Source of the DNA: Streptomyces aurantiacus
GTDB taxonomy: Bacteria; Actinomycetota; Actinomycetes; Streptomycetales; Streptomycetaceae
Length of the DNA: 64,000 nt
Reading direction: 5' to 3'
Assembly: GCF_027107535.1 (NCBI RefSeq)
Contig: NZ_CP114283.1
Location: forward strand, 7,936,001-8,000,000
Shown here in pieces: positions 7,695 through 15,927 of the stretch. Below the pieces are notes generated by a model, which saw only the letters and a program-made list of their open reading frames with translations, did not search any database and had not been told where the DNA came from. Numbering within the stretch: the stretch's first letter is position 1; each line of letters begins with the position of its first letter. The translations under genes and the position numbers were made by a program.

Positions 7695-8675
7695 TCAGAA
7701 CAGGGCCCGGGCCAGCGCCCGGCGGGCGGCAGTCACCCGCGGATCGTCGGTGCCGACCACCTCGAAGAGCTCCAGCAGCCGCACCCTCGCCGCGTCCCGG
7801 TCGTCACCCGCCGTACGCGCCACGGCGTCGACGAGCCGCCCCAGGGCGTCCTCGACATGACCGCCCACCAGATCCAGGTCGGCGGCGGCGATCTGCGCCG
7901 GTACGTCACCGGGCCGGTCCGCGGCGTCCTTGCGCACCTGCTGCGGGTCGAGACCCTGCACCCGCTGGAGCAACTCGGCCTGGGCGAGCCCCAGCCCGGC
8001 CTCCGTGTTCCCCGGGTCGTCGCTCAGCACGTTCCTGTACGCCTGGATCGCGCCGCCCAAGTCACCCGCGTCCAGGGCTCGTACGGCGGCTTCGAGCAGC
8101 GCGTCGTACGGGCCGGCCGGCATCTCGGGGGCCGTGTCGGCCTCTCCGGGGCGGGCGTCCTGGTCCACGGTCACACCCGTGAGCCCGAAGCGCTCCTCGG
8201 CCACCTGCACCAGCTGGTCCAGGGTGCCCCGGATCTGCGCCTCGGGGGCGGCGCCCTGGAAGAGCGGCAGGGCCTGGCCCGCCACCACCGCGAAGACCGC
8301 CGGGATCCCCTGGACCCCGAACTGCTGCATCAGCATCTGATTCGCGTCGACGTCGATCTTGGCGAGGACGAACCGGCCGCTGTACTCGGCGGCGAGGCGC
8401 TCCAGGAGCGGGCTGAGCTGCTTGCACGGCTCGCACCACTCGGCCCAGAAGTCGATGACGACCGGCACCTCGGTGGAGCGCTGCAGGACGTCCCGCTCAA
8501 AACCCGCCTCGTCGACGTCGATGACGAGACTCGACGCGGACACCGCGGGGACGGCCCCGCCGCCCTGCCGTGCCGCTTCGGCGCGCGCCTGCTCCGCCTT
8601 CGCCTTGGCCTCCTGGGCCGCTTTCACCGCGGCGAGGTCGACGACTCCGCTCATGGACATGTTCCGTGGCTGCAT
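7695..8675 (-). CDS. thioredoxin-TPR protein (CnoX/YbbN-like)
   Basis: A cytoplasmic thioredoxin-fold protein with a C-terminal tetratricopeptide part, like the YbbN/CnoX co-chaperone-oxidoreductases. The ATG at 8675 has GGGGGAGG 8 nt upstream, giving 326 residues; an in-frame extension to 8786 is rejected. An Ala/Lys-rich N-terminal segment precedes the thioredoxin domain, with WCEPC at residues 80-84 (CxxC at 81-84) and the cis-Pro region QGIPAVF. From about residue 205 there are helical repeats (DALLEAAVRALDAGDLGGAIQAY, then GNTEAGLGLAQAEL). E. coli CnoX lacks an active CxxC; this protein keeps it, so redox activity is plausible. It is divergent from the TetR gene. Confidence 0.85.
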   Translation of the reverse strand: MQPRNMSMSGVVDLAAVKAAQEAKAKAEQARAEAARQGGGAVPAVSASSLVIDVDEAGFERDVLQRSTEVPVVIDFWAEWCEPCKQLSPLLERLAAEYSGRFVLAKIDVDANQMLMQQFGVQGIPAVFAVVAGQALPLFQGAAPEAQIRGTLDQLVQVAEERFGLTGVTVDQDARPGEADTAPEMPAGPYDALLEAAVRALDAGDLGGAIQAYRNVLSDDPGNTEAGLGLAQAELLQRVQGLDPQQVRKDAADRPGDVPAQIAAADLDLVGGHVEDALGRLVDAVARTAGDDRDAARVRLLELFEVVGTDDPRVTAARRALARALF

Positions 8676-8822
8676 GCGCCTATCCTCCCCCCTCCGCGCG
8701 CCTGTGTGAAAAGCGTTGTGAAAGCCAGGCCTGATACGTGTGGTTGGCGCCGGGTCCCCACCTGGCGCCGCGTGGTCGTCGCTCACGTACGAGCCGGGTC
8801 GACGGCTCCCGCTCCGTGCTTT

Positions 8823-8839
8823 CGCTACGGGTCGTAGCG
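8823..8839. promoter_or_regulatory. palindrome in thioredoxin/TetR divergent region
   Basis: CGCTACG-GGT-CGTAGCG is a perfect 7-bp inverted repeat with a 3-nt spacer, about 100 bp upstream of the TetR gene and 148 bp upstream of the thioredoxin gene. It is a candidate operator for the adjacent TetR protein; inferred from position and symmetry only. Confidence 0.4.
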
Positions 8840-8937
8840 TAACTGTGCCGGGGTGGCCCGGGGAACCCCGTTCCGGTGATCTCCCTCACCTCTCCACGCA
8901 ATCCCCCTTTGCGGAACGTCCGGATATGGTCGCCGCC

Positions 8938-9564
8938 ATGCAGAGCAGCACTCCCCCACCCCGCACCGGGCGCCCGCGCAGCGTCGAGGCCGACGCGGCG
9001 ATCCTGGCGGCGACCCGGACGGCCCTCGTCGAACTGGGCTGGTCCAAGCTGACCCTGGGGGACGTGGCGATGCGCGCGGGGGTCGCGAAGACGACGCTCT
9101 ACCGGCGCTGGGCGGGCAAGAACGAACTCGTGGTCGACGCGGTGGCGGAGCTCTTCGACGAGCTGGAACTGCCCGACCGGGGCAGCCTCACGGCGGACAT
9201 CGAAGGGGTGGTGCTCCAGTTCGCGGCCATCCTGGCGATGCCCGAGGCGCGGAACGGACTGATGGCGGTCGTCGCCGAGTCGACCCGCGACGACGCCCTG
9301 CGCGAGCGGATCCGCGCGTCGATCGTCGACCGTCAGAAGCGGCTCGTCCTGGAGGGCCGGTCCCGCGCCCAGGCCCGCGGCGAGCTTCCCCAGGAGCCGG
9401 ACCCCTCGGCCGCCGCCCGCACGGCGGACCTCGTCTTCGACATGGTGGCCGGTGCGGTGGTGCACCGCACCCTCGTCAGCGCGGAACCGGTGGACCCGGC
9501 CTGGGTCCACGACTTCACCCGCGTCCTCCTGCTGGGGCTCGCGGGCGCGGCGGCCGGCCCCTGA
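8938..9564 (+). CDS. TetR family transcriptional regulator
   Basis: DNA-binding repressor, ligand unknown. The HTH lies at residues ~22-62 (ILAATRTALVELGWSKLTLGDVAMRAGVAKTTLYRRWAGK, with KTTLYRRW as the recognition-helix hallmark), followed by a helical ligand-binding domain that looks like a TetR_C family. I place the start at ATG 8938 (208 residues) because TATGGT at 8925-8930 ends 7 nt before it and there is no ribosome-binding site, suggesting a leaderless mRNA. An alternative ATG at 8926 adds four residues. The gene is divergent from thioredoxin and convergent with icmA. Confidence 0.88.
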   Translation: MQSSTPPPRTGRPRSVEADAAILAATRTALVELGWSKLTLGDVAMRAGVAKTTLYRRWAGKNELVVDAVAELFDELELPDRGSLTADIEGVVLQFAAILAMPEARNGLMAVVAESTRDDALRERIRASIVDRQKRLVLEGRSRAQARGELPQEPDPSAAARTADLVFDMVAGAVVHRTLVSAEPVDPAWVHDFTRVLLLGLAGAAAGP

Positions 9565-9591
9565 CAACTGGCCGCCCACAACCCCGCCGCC

Positions 9592-9622
9592 CCGGACGGA
9601 CCCGAGAACTCGGCCCGTCCGG
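9592..9622. terminator. hairpin between TetR gene and icmA
   Basis: CCGGACGG (9592-9599) pairs with CCGTCCGG (9615-9622), with inner pairing CCGAG/CTCGG. It sits between the convergent TetR (+) and icmA (-) genes and is a plausible bidirectional terminator. Confidence 0.5.
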
Positions 9623-9658
9623 CGCTCGATGTACGGGGTTCGCGGCACAATTTCCGGC

Positions 9659-11359
9659 TCAGAAGCCCGGCGGCTCGGTGTAGACCCCCCACTCGTCCCG
9701 CAGTACGCCGCAGATCTCCCCCAGCGTCGCCTCGGCCCGCACCGCCTCCAGCATCGGCACGATCATGTTCGACCCGTCCCGCGCGGCAGCGAGCATGGCG
9801 TCCAGCGAGGACCGCACGGCGGCCTCGTCCCGGGCGGCCCGGCGCCCGCCCAGCTCCCGTACCTGCTCGCGCTCGACCTCGTGGCTGACCCGCAGGATCT
9901 CCAGGTCGCCGGTGACCGAACCGTGGTGGACGTTCACCCCCACGACCCGCTTGTCGCCCTTCTCCAGCGACCGCTGGTACTGGAAGGCGGACTCGGCGAT
10001 CTCGCCGGTGAACCACCCGTCCTCGATACCGCGCAGGATGCCGGAGGTGATCGGCCCGATGGGGTGCCGGCCGTCGGGGTGGGCCCGCAGACCCCGCTCC
10101 CTGATCTGCTCGAAGATCCGCTCGGCGTCGGCCTCGATCCGGTCGGTCAGCTGCTCCACGTACCAGGAACCGCCCAGCGGGTCCGCCACGTTGGCGACGC
10201 CGGTCTCCTCCATCAGCACCTGCTGCGTGCGCAGGGCGATCTCCGCGGCCTGCTCGGACGGCAGCGCCAGCGTCTCGTCCAGCGCGTTCGTGTGGAGGGA
10301 GTTGGTGCCGCCCAGCACCGCGGCGAGCGCCTCGACGGCCGTACGGACGACGTTGTTGTAGGGCTGCTGGGCCGTCAGCGAGACGCCCGCCGTCTGCGTG
10401 TGGAAGCGCAGCCACTGCGCCTTCTCCGACCGCGCGCCGTACACGTCCCGCATCCAGCGGGCCCAGATCCGCCGCGCCGCCCGGAACTTGGCGATCTCCT
10501 CGAAGAAGTCGAGATGCGCGTCGAAGAAGAAGCTCAGGCCCGACGCGAAGGCGTCGACCTCCAGCCCGCGCGAGAGCCCCAGCTCCACGTACCCGAAGCC
10601 GTCCGCCAGCGTGTACGCCAGCTCCTGCGCGGCCGTCGAGCCCGCCTCGCGGATGTGGTAGCCGGAGACCGACAGCGGCTTGTACGCGGGGATCTTCGCC
10701 GCGCAGTGCTCCATCAGGTCCCCGATGAGCCGCAGATGGGGCTCGGGCTGGAAGAGCCACTCCTTCTGCGCGATGTACTCCTTGAAGATGTCGGTCTGGA
10801 GCGTGCCGTTCAGCACGGCAGGGTCCACGCCCTGCCGCTCGGCCGCGACCAGGTACATGCAGAAGACCGGCACCGCGGGCCCGCTGATCGTCATCGACGT
10901 CGTCACGTCACCGAGCGGGATGTCCTTGAACAGGACCTCCATGTCGGCCGCGGAGTCGATCGCGACCCCGCAGTGGCCGACCTCGCCGAGCGAGCGCGGG
11001 TCGTCCGAGTCGCGCCCCATGAGCGTGGGCATGTCGAAGGCGACGGAGAGCCCGCCCCCGCCGTTGGCGAGGATCATCTTGTAGCGCTCGTTGGTCTGCT
11101 CGGCGTTCCCGAACCCGGCGAACTGCCGGATGGTCCACGTCCGCCCCCGGTAGCCCGTCGCGTGGAGCCCTCGCGTGTAGGGGTACTCCCCGGGCCAGCC
11201 GATCCGCTCGAACCCGTCGTACGTGTCCCCGGGCCGCGGCCCGTACACCGGCTCCACGGTGTCCCCGGAGAGCGTGGTGAAGTCGGCCTCGCGCTTGCGT
11301 GAGGCGTCGTACCGGGCCTGCCAGCGTCGGCGGCCCTCCTCGATGGCATCAGCGTCCAT
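9659..11359 (-). CDS. icmA: isobutyryl-CoA mutase large (catalytic) subunit
   Basis: Adenosylcobalamin-dependent interconversion of isobutyryl-CoA and n-butyryl-CoA, feeding valine carbon to acyl-CoA and polyketide precursors. The 566-residue length matches IcmA. It has the TIM-barrel mutase domain but no B12-binding C-terminal domain, so it needs a separate IcmB, not present here. Residue 80 is Phe (TIRQFAGF) and residue 198 is Gln (IAQKE); these are the IcmA-diagnostic residues where methylmalonyl-CoA mutases have Tyr and Arg. A TAAATT element 7 nt upstream and no ribosome-binding site suggest a leaderless mRNA. A 24-bp palindrome overlaps this promoter. Confidence 0.93.
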   Translation of the reverse strand: MDADAIEEGRRRWQARYDASRKREADFTTLSGDTVEPVYGPRPGDTYDGFERIGWPGEYPYTRGLHATGYRGRTWTIRQFAGFGNAEQTNERYKMILANGGGGLSVAFDMPTLMGRDSDDPRSLGEVGHCGVAIDSAADMEVLFKDIPLGDVTTSMTISGPAVPVFCMYLVAAERQGVDPAVLNGTLQTDIFKEYIAQKEWLFQPEPHLRLIGDLMEHCAAKIPAYKPLSVSGYHIREAGSTAAQELAYTLADGFGYVELGLSRGLEVDAFASGLSFFFDAHLDFFEEIAKFRAARRIWARWMRDVYGARSEKAQWLRFHTQTAGVSLTAQQPYNNVVRTAVEALAAVLGGTNSLHTNALDETLALPSEQAAEIALRTQQVLMEETGVANVADPLGGSWYVEQLTDRIEADAERIFEQIRERGLRAHPDGRHPIGPITSGILRGIEDGWFTGEIAESAFQYQRSLEKGDKRVVGVNVHHGSVTGDLEILRVSHEVEREQVRELGGRRAARDEAAVRSSLDAMLAAARDGSNMIVPMLEAVRAEATLGEICGVLRDEWGVYTEPPGF

Positions 11360-11367
11360 GCATCCGA

Positions 11368-11391
11368 ATTTACTAGGACGTCCTAGTAAAT
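11368..11391. promoter_or_regulatory. 24-bp perfect palindrome over icmA promoter
   Basis: Half-site ATTTACTAGGAC followed by its exact reverse complement, centred 20 nt upstream of the icmA start. On the minus strand its right half merges into the putative -10 element TAAATT (11372-11367). A bound dimer would block RNA polymerase. It is a strong operator candidate for a TetR- or MarR-type acyl-CoA regulator; the MarR at 11861 and TetR at 8938 are the nearest candidates. Confidence 0.7.
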
Positions 11392-11443
11392 GTCGATGGC
11401 AGACCGCCCGGCGTTTTCGGGCCGGGCGGCCGGGTCCTCCGCG

Positions 11444-11773
11444 CTACGCCTTGGCGACAGCCGACGCCGGGCCGTCCGTGATCAGCGGCTTGGCCTCGCG
11501 CGTGATCTTCGGCTCGACGAAGAAGGAGGCCACCGGGATGCAGCCGGCGGCGAGTACCCACAGCAGCTTGCCGAACGGCCACTTCGCCTTGGAGCCGAGG
11601 TCGAAGGCGAAGACGACGTAGATGATGAACAGGACGCCGTGGATCTGCGAGATCACCATCGTGTCACCCGTCTCGAAGACGTACTTGGCGATGATGGCGA
11701 CGGTGAACACCAGCAGCCAGACGGCGGTGACGTAGGCCATGACGCGGTAGCGGGTCAGCACGCTGTTTTTCAT
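11444..11773 (-). CDS. DUF3817 small membrane protein
   Basis: Function unknown. A 109-residue protein with three predicted membrane helices (RVMAYVTAVWLLVFTVAIIAKYV; VISQIHGVLFIIYVVFAFDLG; FGKLLWVLAAGCIPVASFFVE), the HGVLFIIYV centre and the FFVEPKI end matching DUF3817. The ATG at 11773 is 7 nt downstream of TACGCT (11786-11781, minus strand) with no ribosome-binding site, so probably leaderless. A paralogue sits at 20283-20627; both have the same H-G-V-L-F core. Confidence 0.83.
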   Translation of the reverse strand: MKNSVLTRYRVMAYVTAVWLLVFTVAIIAKYVFETGDTMVISQIHGVLFIIYVVFAFDLGSKAKWPFGKLLWVLAAGCIPVASFFVEPKITREAKPLITDGPASAVAKA

Positions 11774-11860
11774 GGCTACGAGCGTAACCACCGGTTTCGC
11801 ACGATCTTCGGGCGCCCCGGGGCCTGGGCGGCAGCGCACGGCCGGGCGCGCCCTCCGGCG

Positions 11861-12370
11861 CTATTCCTCGTCGAAGTCGTGCGCGGCGACCCTCAGCGGC
11901 CGCAGCATCGCGAAGATCTCCCGGCACTCCTCGGCGTCGTACACGCCGAGCCCGAAGTCCATCGCCATCAGGTCGCGGGTGGCCGCGTCGCAGGCCTCAC
12001 GGCCCTTCTCGGTGATCGAGGCGAGGGTGCCGCGTCCGTCGTTGGGGTTGGGCCGCTTGTCGACCAGCCCCGACAGCACGAGCCGGTCCACGGTGTTCGT
12101 CACGGACGTCGGGTGCACCATCAGCCGCTCGCCGATCTTGGACATCGGCAGCTCACCGGCCTTGGAGAAGGTGAGCAGCACCAGGGCCTCGTACCGGGCG
12201 AACGTCAGCCCGTACGGCTTGACGACCGCGTCGACCTCGGCGAGGAGGATCTGGTGCGCGCGCATGATCGAGGTGATCGCGCCCATGGACGGCACGGACC
12301 CCCAGCGCTGTTTCCAGTGCTCGTCGGCGCGGGCGATGGGATCGAAGGCAAGACTGAGCGGCTTCGGCAC
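11861..12370 (-). CDS. MarR family transcriptional regulator
   Basis: 169-residue winged-helix regulator, ligand unknown. The central wHTH is visible as LTFARYEALVLLTFSKAGELPMSKIGERL, then MVHPTSVTNTVDRLVLSGLVDKR and the wing NPNDGRGTLASITEKG. Start GTG 12370 lies 7 nt after TAGGGT (12383-12378, minus strand) with no ribosome-binding site, so leaderless translation is likely. That -10 overlaps the stop of the upstream MFS gene. The closeness to icmA (one gene away) makes acyl-CoA sensing conceivable, but there is no direct evidence. Confidence 0.88.
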   Translation of the reverse strand: MPKPLSLAFDPIARADEHWKQRWGSVPSMGAITSIMRAHQILLAEVDAVVKPYGLTFARYEALVLLTFSKAGELPMSKIGERLMVHPTSVTNTVDRLVLSGLVDKRPNPNDGRGTLASITEKGREACDAATRDLMAMDFGLGVYDAEECREIFAMLRPLRVAAHDFDEE

Positions 12371-12380
12371 GGCAAAGACC

Positions 12381-13706
12381 CTACCGGCCGGTCATATCGT
12401 GGTCAGCCCCGTCTCGCGTTTCGGAACCCGCCCCCTTTCCGACCCCCTTTCCCACCCCTTTCACGGCCCCTCCGGTGCGTCGCACCTCCACCGCCAGGAG
12501 CAGGCAGCACACCGTCCCGAGCACGCCAATCCCGCCCACGACCGTGCTGACCGCCCAGAACTCCGCGGCCGCCCCGGCCAGCGCCATGCCCACACCCTGG
12601 ATGGTCATCAGGCCAGCCGTGTGGACGGTCATCGCGCGCCCCCGCAGCTCCTCGGGCACCGCGTCCACGAACCAGCGGTCGAGCCCCAGGGTGTACGCGC
12701 CGGCCGACCCGGCGAGCACCAGCGCCGGCAGGATCCAGCCGAGGCCGGGGTGGAGCGGGTAGACGAGGAGCGGCAGCAGACCGCATCCCGCGAGGGGCAG
12801 CACGATCCGGGAGCGGGCCGCCGGCGACAGGGCGGCGCCCGCGTACAGCTCCCCCGCGATCGTCCCGACCAGCATCGCGCACATCAGCAGCCCCACCCAG
12901 GCCGTACCGGCCCCGATCTCGTCCGCGTACGCGGCGGCGAGGGCCTCCGGCGCGACGACGAACATCGGCGGCACCCACAGGAGGAGCAGCAGCGCCCGGA
13001 TCCGGCGGTCGCCGAGGACCTGCCGGGTGCCGGTGAGCGAGTACCGCATCAGCGGTCCGCCCCCGGCCCGGGCGGGCCTGCGCCGGGTGCCCAGCCTCAG
13101 GAGCAGCGCGGAGGCGAGGAAGGTGCCCAGGGTGATGCCGAGCGCCCCGCGCGGCGGCATGAAGGTCAGCAGGATCCCGCCCGCGCCGAAGCCCACCAGG
13201 ACGGCACTCTGCGACACGATCCGCAGCAGGGAGCGGCCGAGCACGAACAGGTCGCCGTCCCCGAGGATCTCGGTGAGCGTGGCCATCCGCGTGCCGCTGA
13301 AGACCGGCGACACGGCCGCGATGACGCACCGCAGCCCGAGCAGCGCGGCGACGGGGGTGGCCGGCAGGGCCATCAGCGCCGCGCATCCGGCGCACACGAG
13401 GTCGCACGCGACGAGCACCCGCCGGGCCGGGAAGCGGTCGGCCACTCCGGACAGCAGCGTCCCGCCCACGAGGTACGGCAGGAAGCCCAGCGCGAAGGCC
13501 AGTGCGCTGAGCAGCGGTGATCCCGTCAGTTCGTACACGAGCACGGTGAGCGCGATCTCGCTGACCACGACCCCCAGCAGGGACAGCGCGTGCGCGGCGA
13601 AGACGGCGCGGAACTCCCTGACGGCGAAGACGGCGCGGTACCCGCCGCCGCGCGCGTCGGCGGACCGCTCAGGCGCCGTCGTCACGGCCTGTGTCTCTTC
13701 TGGCAT
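12381..13706 (-). CDS. MFS transporter, probable drug exporter
   Basis: 441-residue major facilitator with about 10-12 predicted membrane helices, starting MPEETQAVTTAPER then YRAVFAVREFRAVFAAHALSLLG. Features of MFS exporters of the DHA/enterobactin-exporter type are seen (VLVYELTGSPLLSALAFALG; LVGGTLLSGVADRFPARRVL, the loop 2-3 signature). The C-terminus is Lys/Gly-rich (GVGKGVGKGAG). The start at 13706 is inferred from the helix boundary and family pattern. It is divergent, 76 bp away, from an ArsR-like regulator that probably controls it. Confidence 0.85.
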   Translation of the reverse strand: MPEETQAVTTAPERSADARGGGYRAVFAVREFRAVFAAHALSLLGVVVSEIALTVLVYELTGSPLLSALAFALGFLPYLVGGTLLSGVADRFPARRVLVACDLVCAGCAALMALPATPVAALLGLRCVIAAVSPVFSGTRMATLTEILGDGDLFVLGRSLLRIVSQSAVLVGFGAGGILLTFMPPRGALGITLGTFLASALLLRLGTRRRPARAGGGPLMRYSLTGTRQVLGDRRIRALLLLLWVPPMFVVAPEALAAAYADEIGAGTAWVGLLMCAMLVGTIAGELYAGAALSPAARSRIVLPLAGCGLLPLLVYPLHPGLGWILPALVLAGSAGAYTLGLDRWFVDAVPEELRGRAMTVHTAGLMTIQGVGMALAGAAAEFWAVSTVVGGIGVLGTVCCLLLAVEVRRTGGAVKGVGKGVGKGAGSETRDGADHDMTGR

Positions 13707-13782
13707 GCGTCGCAGCGTCACGCGTACGCGGCGGGCGCCATAGAGTTTCGGCTGGAGACGAATCTTCCGCCGGGAGGCGTGC

Positions 13783-14766
13783 ATGCCGTTCCACCTCCAC
13801 TTCGGTGAGGACGACCTCCTCAACTGCCGCTTCGCGCTGTCCCCCCTGTGGGAGACCCACGAGGCGGTGCGCACCCTGCGGCGCCCGGAGCGGCAGGGCT
13901 ACCACTCCGCGTGGCTGCGCCGCATCCGCGCCACGGCGGCCACGCTGGACCTGGAGCCCCTGTGGCTGCTCATGCCACAGCGCGGGAACAGTCCGGACTG
14001 CTTGATGCCGCCTCCGATCGGGCCCGCGGCCACGTTCGAGGAGGAGATCGCCGCCGTACGGGGCACCGCTCCCGAGCTCGCCCGCGCCGAGATGGCGCTC
14101 TCGCTGGCGGACACCCCGGGTGCCACGGAGTCCCCGCTCGGCCGGGCGATGCTCGCCGAACCGGCCTGTGCGGTACGGGAGTTGGCGGGCACGATGGAGA
14201 AGGCCTGGCACACCCTCGTCGAACCCGTCTGGCCGAGGCTCCGCGCCCTCCTGGAGGCCGACATCGCCTTCCACTCGCGCCGCCTCGCCACCGTGGGTCT
14301 CGCCGGACTGCTGCCCGAACTGGACCGGCGGGTCGCCTGGGACGCGGGCCGGCTCACGGTCGACTCGCGGGGCGAGCACGTACGCGAACTCGGCGGCCGC
14401 GGGCTGGTGCTGATGCCCAGCGTGTTCTCCTGGCCGGACGTGGTGAGCGGCTTCGACCCGCCCTGGCAGCCGACCCTGGTCTATCCCGCGCGTGGCATCG
14501 GCGGCCTGTGGGCCGAGCCGTCCGGCCGTACACCCGAGGCCCTAGTACGGCTCCTCGGCCGCGGCCGGGCCGCCGTGCTGGCCGCGCTCGACGAACCGGC
14601 GGCCACCACGGCCCTCGCGCACCGGCTCGGCCTCGCGCCCTCGTCCGTCTCCGCGCACCTGTCGACGCTGCGCGACGCGGGCCTGCTCGTGGCGCACCGG
14701 TACGGACACCAGGTGCTGTACGAGCGGACACCGCTCGGCATCGCTCTGGCGTCCGGCGAAGCCTGA
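13783..14766 (+). CDS. ArsR-type winged-helix regulator with DUF5937-like N-terminus
   Basis: A 327-residue cytoplasmic regulator. The N-terminal ~240 residues (start PFHLHFGEDDLLNCRFALSP, LWETHEAVRTL) are the Streptomyces-typical sensor part; the C-terminal ~75 residues form an ArsR wHTH (RAAVLAALDEPAATTALAHR, then SSVSAHLSTLRDAGLLVAHR, and wing YGHQVLYERTPLG). The ATG at 13783 has GGGAGG 5 nt upstream. It is divergent from the MFS pump, the usual arrangement for a locally acting repressor of an efflux gene. Confidence 0.85.
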   Translation: MPFHLHFGEDDLLNCRFALSPLWETHEAVRTLRRPERQGYHSAWLRRIRATAATLDLEPLWLLMPQRGNSPDCLMPPPIGPAATFEEEIAAVRGTAPELARAEMALSLADTPGATESPLGRAMLAEPACAVRELAGTMEKAWHTLVEPVWPRLRALLEADIAFHSRRLATVGLAGLLPELDRRVAWDAGRLTVDSRGEHVRELGGRGLVLMPSVFSWPDVVSGFDPPWQPTLVYPARGIGGLWAEPSGRTPEALVRLLGRGRAAVLAALDEPAATTALAHRLGLAPSSVSAHLSTLRDAGLLVAHRYGHQVLYERTPLGIALASGEA

Positions 14767-14879
14767 CGGTCCGGCAGGGGGACGGCCGGCGCACGGTGTT
14801 GCACCCATGACCGATAGGTCCGCTATGTCACGATGGCCGGAAACCGTCACTGACCGTCACCTTCGCCCAAGGGGGCAGG

Positions 14880-15896
14880 ATGTTCCGGCCGACCCGTACC
14901 CGTACCCTCGTGGCGCTCGCCGCGCTCGGACTCGCGACGGGCTGCTCGTCCCCGCCCGAGGTCGACACGACCTCCGCCGTCCGTGAGACCCGCGCCCAGG
15001 CGAGCCCCGCCGCCGGTTCCCCGTTCTGGATCGACCCGGCGAGCCCGGCCGCCCGGCAGGTCAGGGCGTGGGAACGGCAGGGGCGCGGGAACGACGCCCG
15101 GCTCCTCAGACGCATCGCGGACCGGCCCGTCGCGCTGTGGCCGCCCGCCGACCGCCCCGAGCCGAGGATCAGGGAGGCGACCGCGGCGGCGGCCAGGGAG
15201 GGACGTACGGCCGTGTTCGTCGCGTACGACATCCCGCACCGCGACTGCGGTCAGCACTCGGCGGGCGGGGCGTACGACGCCGACGCCTACCGGGACTGGA
15301 TCGACCGGTTCGCGGGGGCCCTCGGCGACAGCGACGCGCTGGTCGTGCTGGAGCCCGACGCGGTCGCCCACATCGTCGACGGCTGCACCCCCGGCGAGTA
15401 CCACGCCGAGCGCGAGCAGCTGCTCTCCGAGGCGATCGTGCGACTGAAGCAGCAGCCGGGCACGAGGGTGTACCTGGACGCGGGCAACCCGGCCTGGATC
15501 CAGGACTCGGAGAAGCTCGTCGAGCCCCTCGGCCGGGCCGGTGTCGCGAACGCCGACGGCTTCGCCCTCAACGTCTCCAACTTCCAGACGGACGAGACCA
15601 CCCGGCAGTACGGGCGCCGCCTCTCGGAGGCCCTCGGCGGCAAGCACTTCGTCGTGGACACCAGCCGCAACGGCAACGGCCCGCTGGGCGGCGACCCCTC
15701 CCAGGCCTGGTGCAACCCGCCGGGCCGGGCGCTCGGCACCCCGCCCACCACGGACACCGGCGACCCGCTCATCGACGCGTACCTGTGGATCAAGCGGCCC
15801 GGGGAGTCCGACGGGCAGTGCCGCGGGGGCCCCGCGGCGGGGAAGTGGTGGGCGGACTACGCCCTGGGCCTGGCCCGCAACTCCACGGCGCGGTAG
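14880..15896 (+). CDS. secreted or lipoprotein GH6 glucanase
   Basis: Hydrolyses beta-1,4-glucan by an inverting mechanism, outside the cell. 338 residues. The signal segment ends LATGCSS, a plausible lipobox with Cys22, so it may be membrane-anchored. GH6 motifs in order: AYDIPHRDCG (Asp of RDC), VVLEPDAVA (catalytic acid Asp), YLDAGNPAW, NVSNFQT, VVDTSRNGNGP, WCNPPGRALG and DAYLWIKRPGESDG. No carbohydrate-binding module. It faces glxA and cslA across 31 bp, so it probably acts on the tip glycan that CslA makes, as CslZ does in other streptomycetes. Confidence 0.9.
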   Translation: MFRPTRTRTLVALAALGLATGCSSPPEVDTTSAVRETRAQASPAAGSPFWIDPASPAARQVRAWERQGRGNDARLLRRIADRPVALWPPADRPEPRIREATAAAAREGRTAVFVAYDIPHRDCGQHSAGGAYDADAYRDWIDRFAGALGDSDALVVLEPDAVAHIVDGCTPGEYHAEREQLLSEAIVRLKQQPGTRVYLDAGNPAWIQDSEKLVEPLGRAGVANADGFALNVSNFQTDETTRQYGRRLSEALGGKHFVVDTSRNGNGPLGGDPSQAWCNPPGRALGTPPTTDTGDPLIDAYLWIKRPGESDGQCRGGPAAGKWWADYALGLARNSTAR

Positions 15897-15927
15897 CCGG
15901 CGTCACCGCCCGCCACCGCTCCGCACG

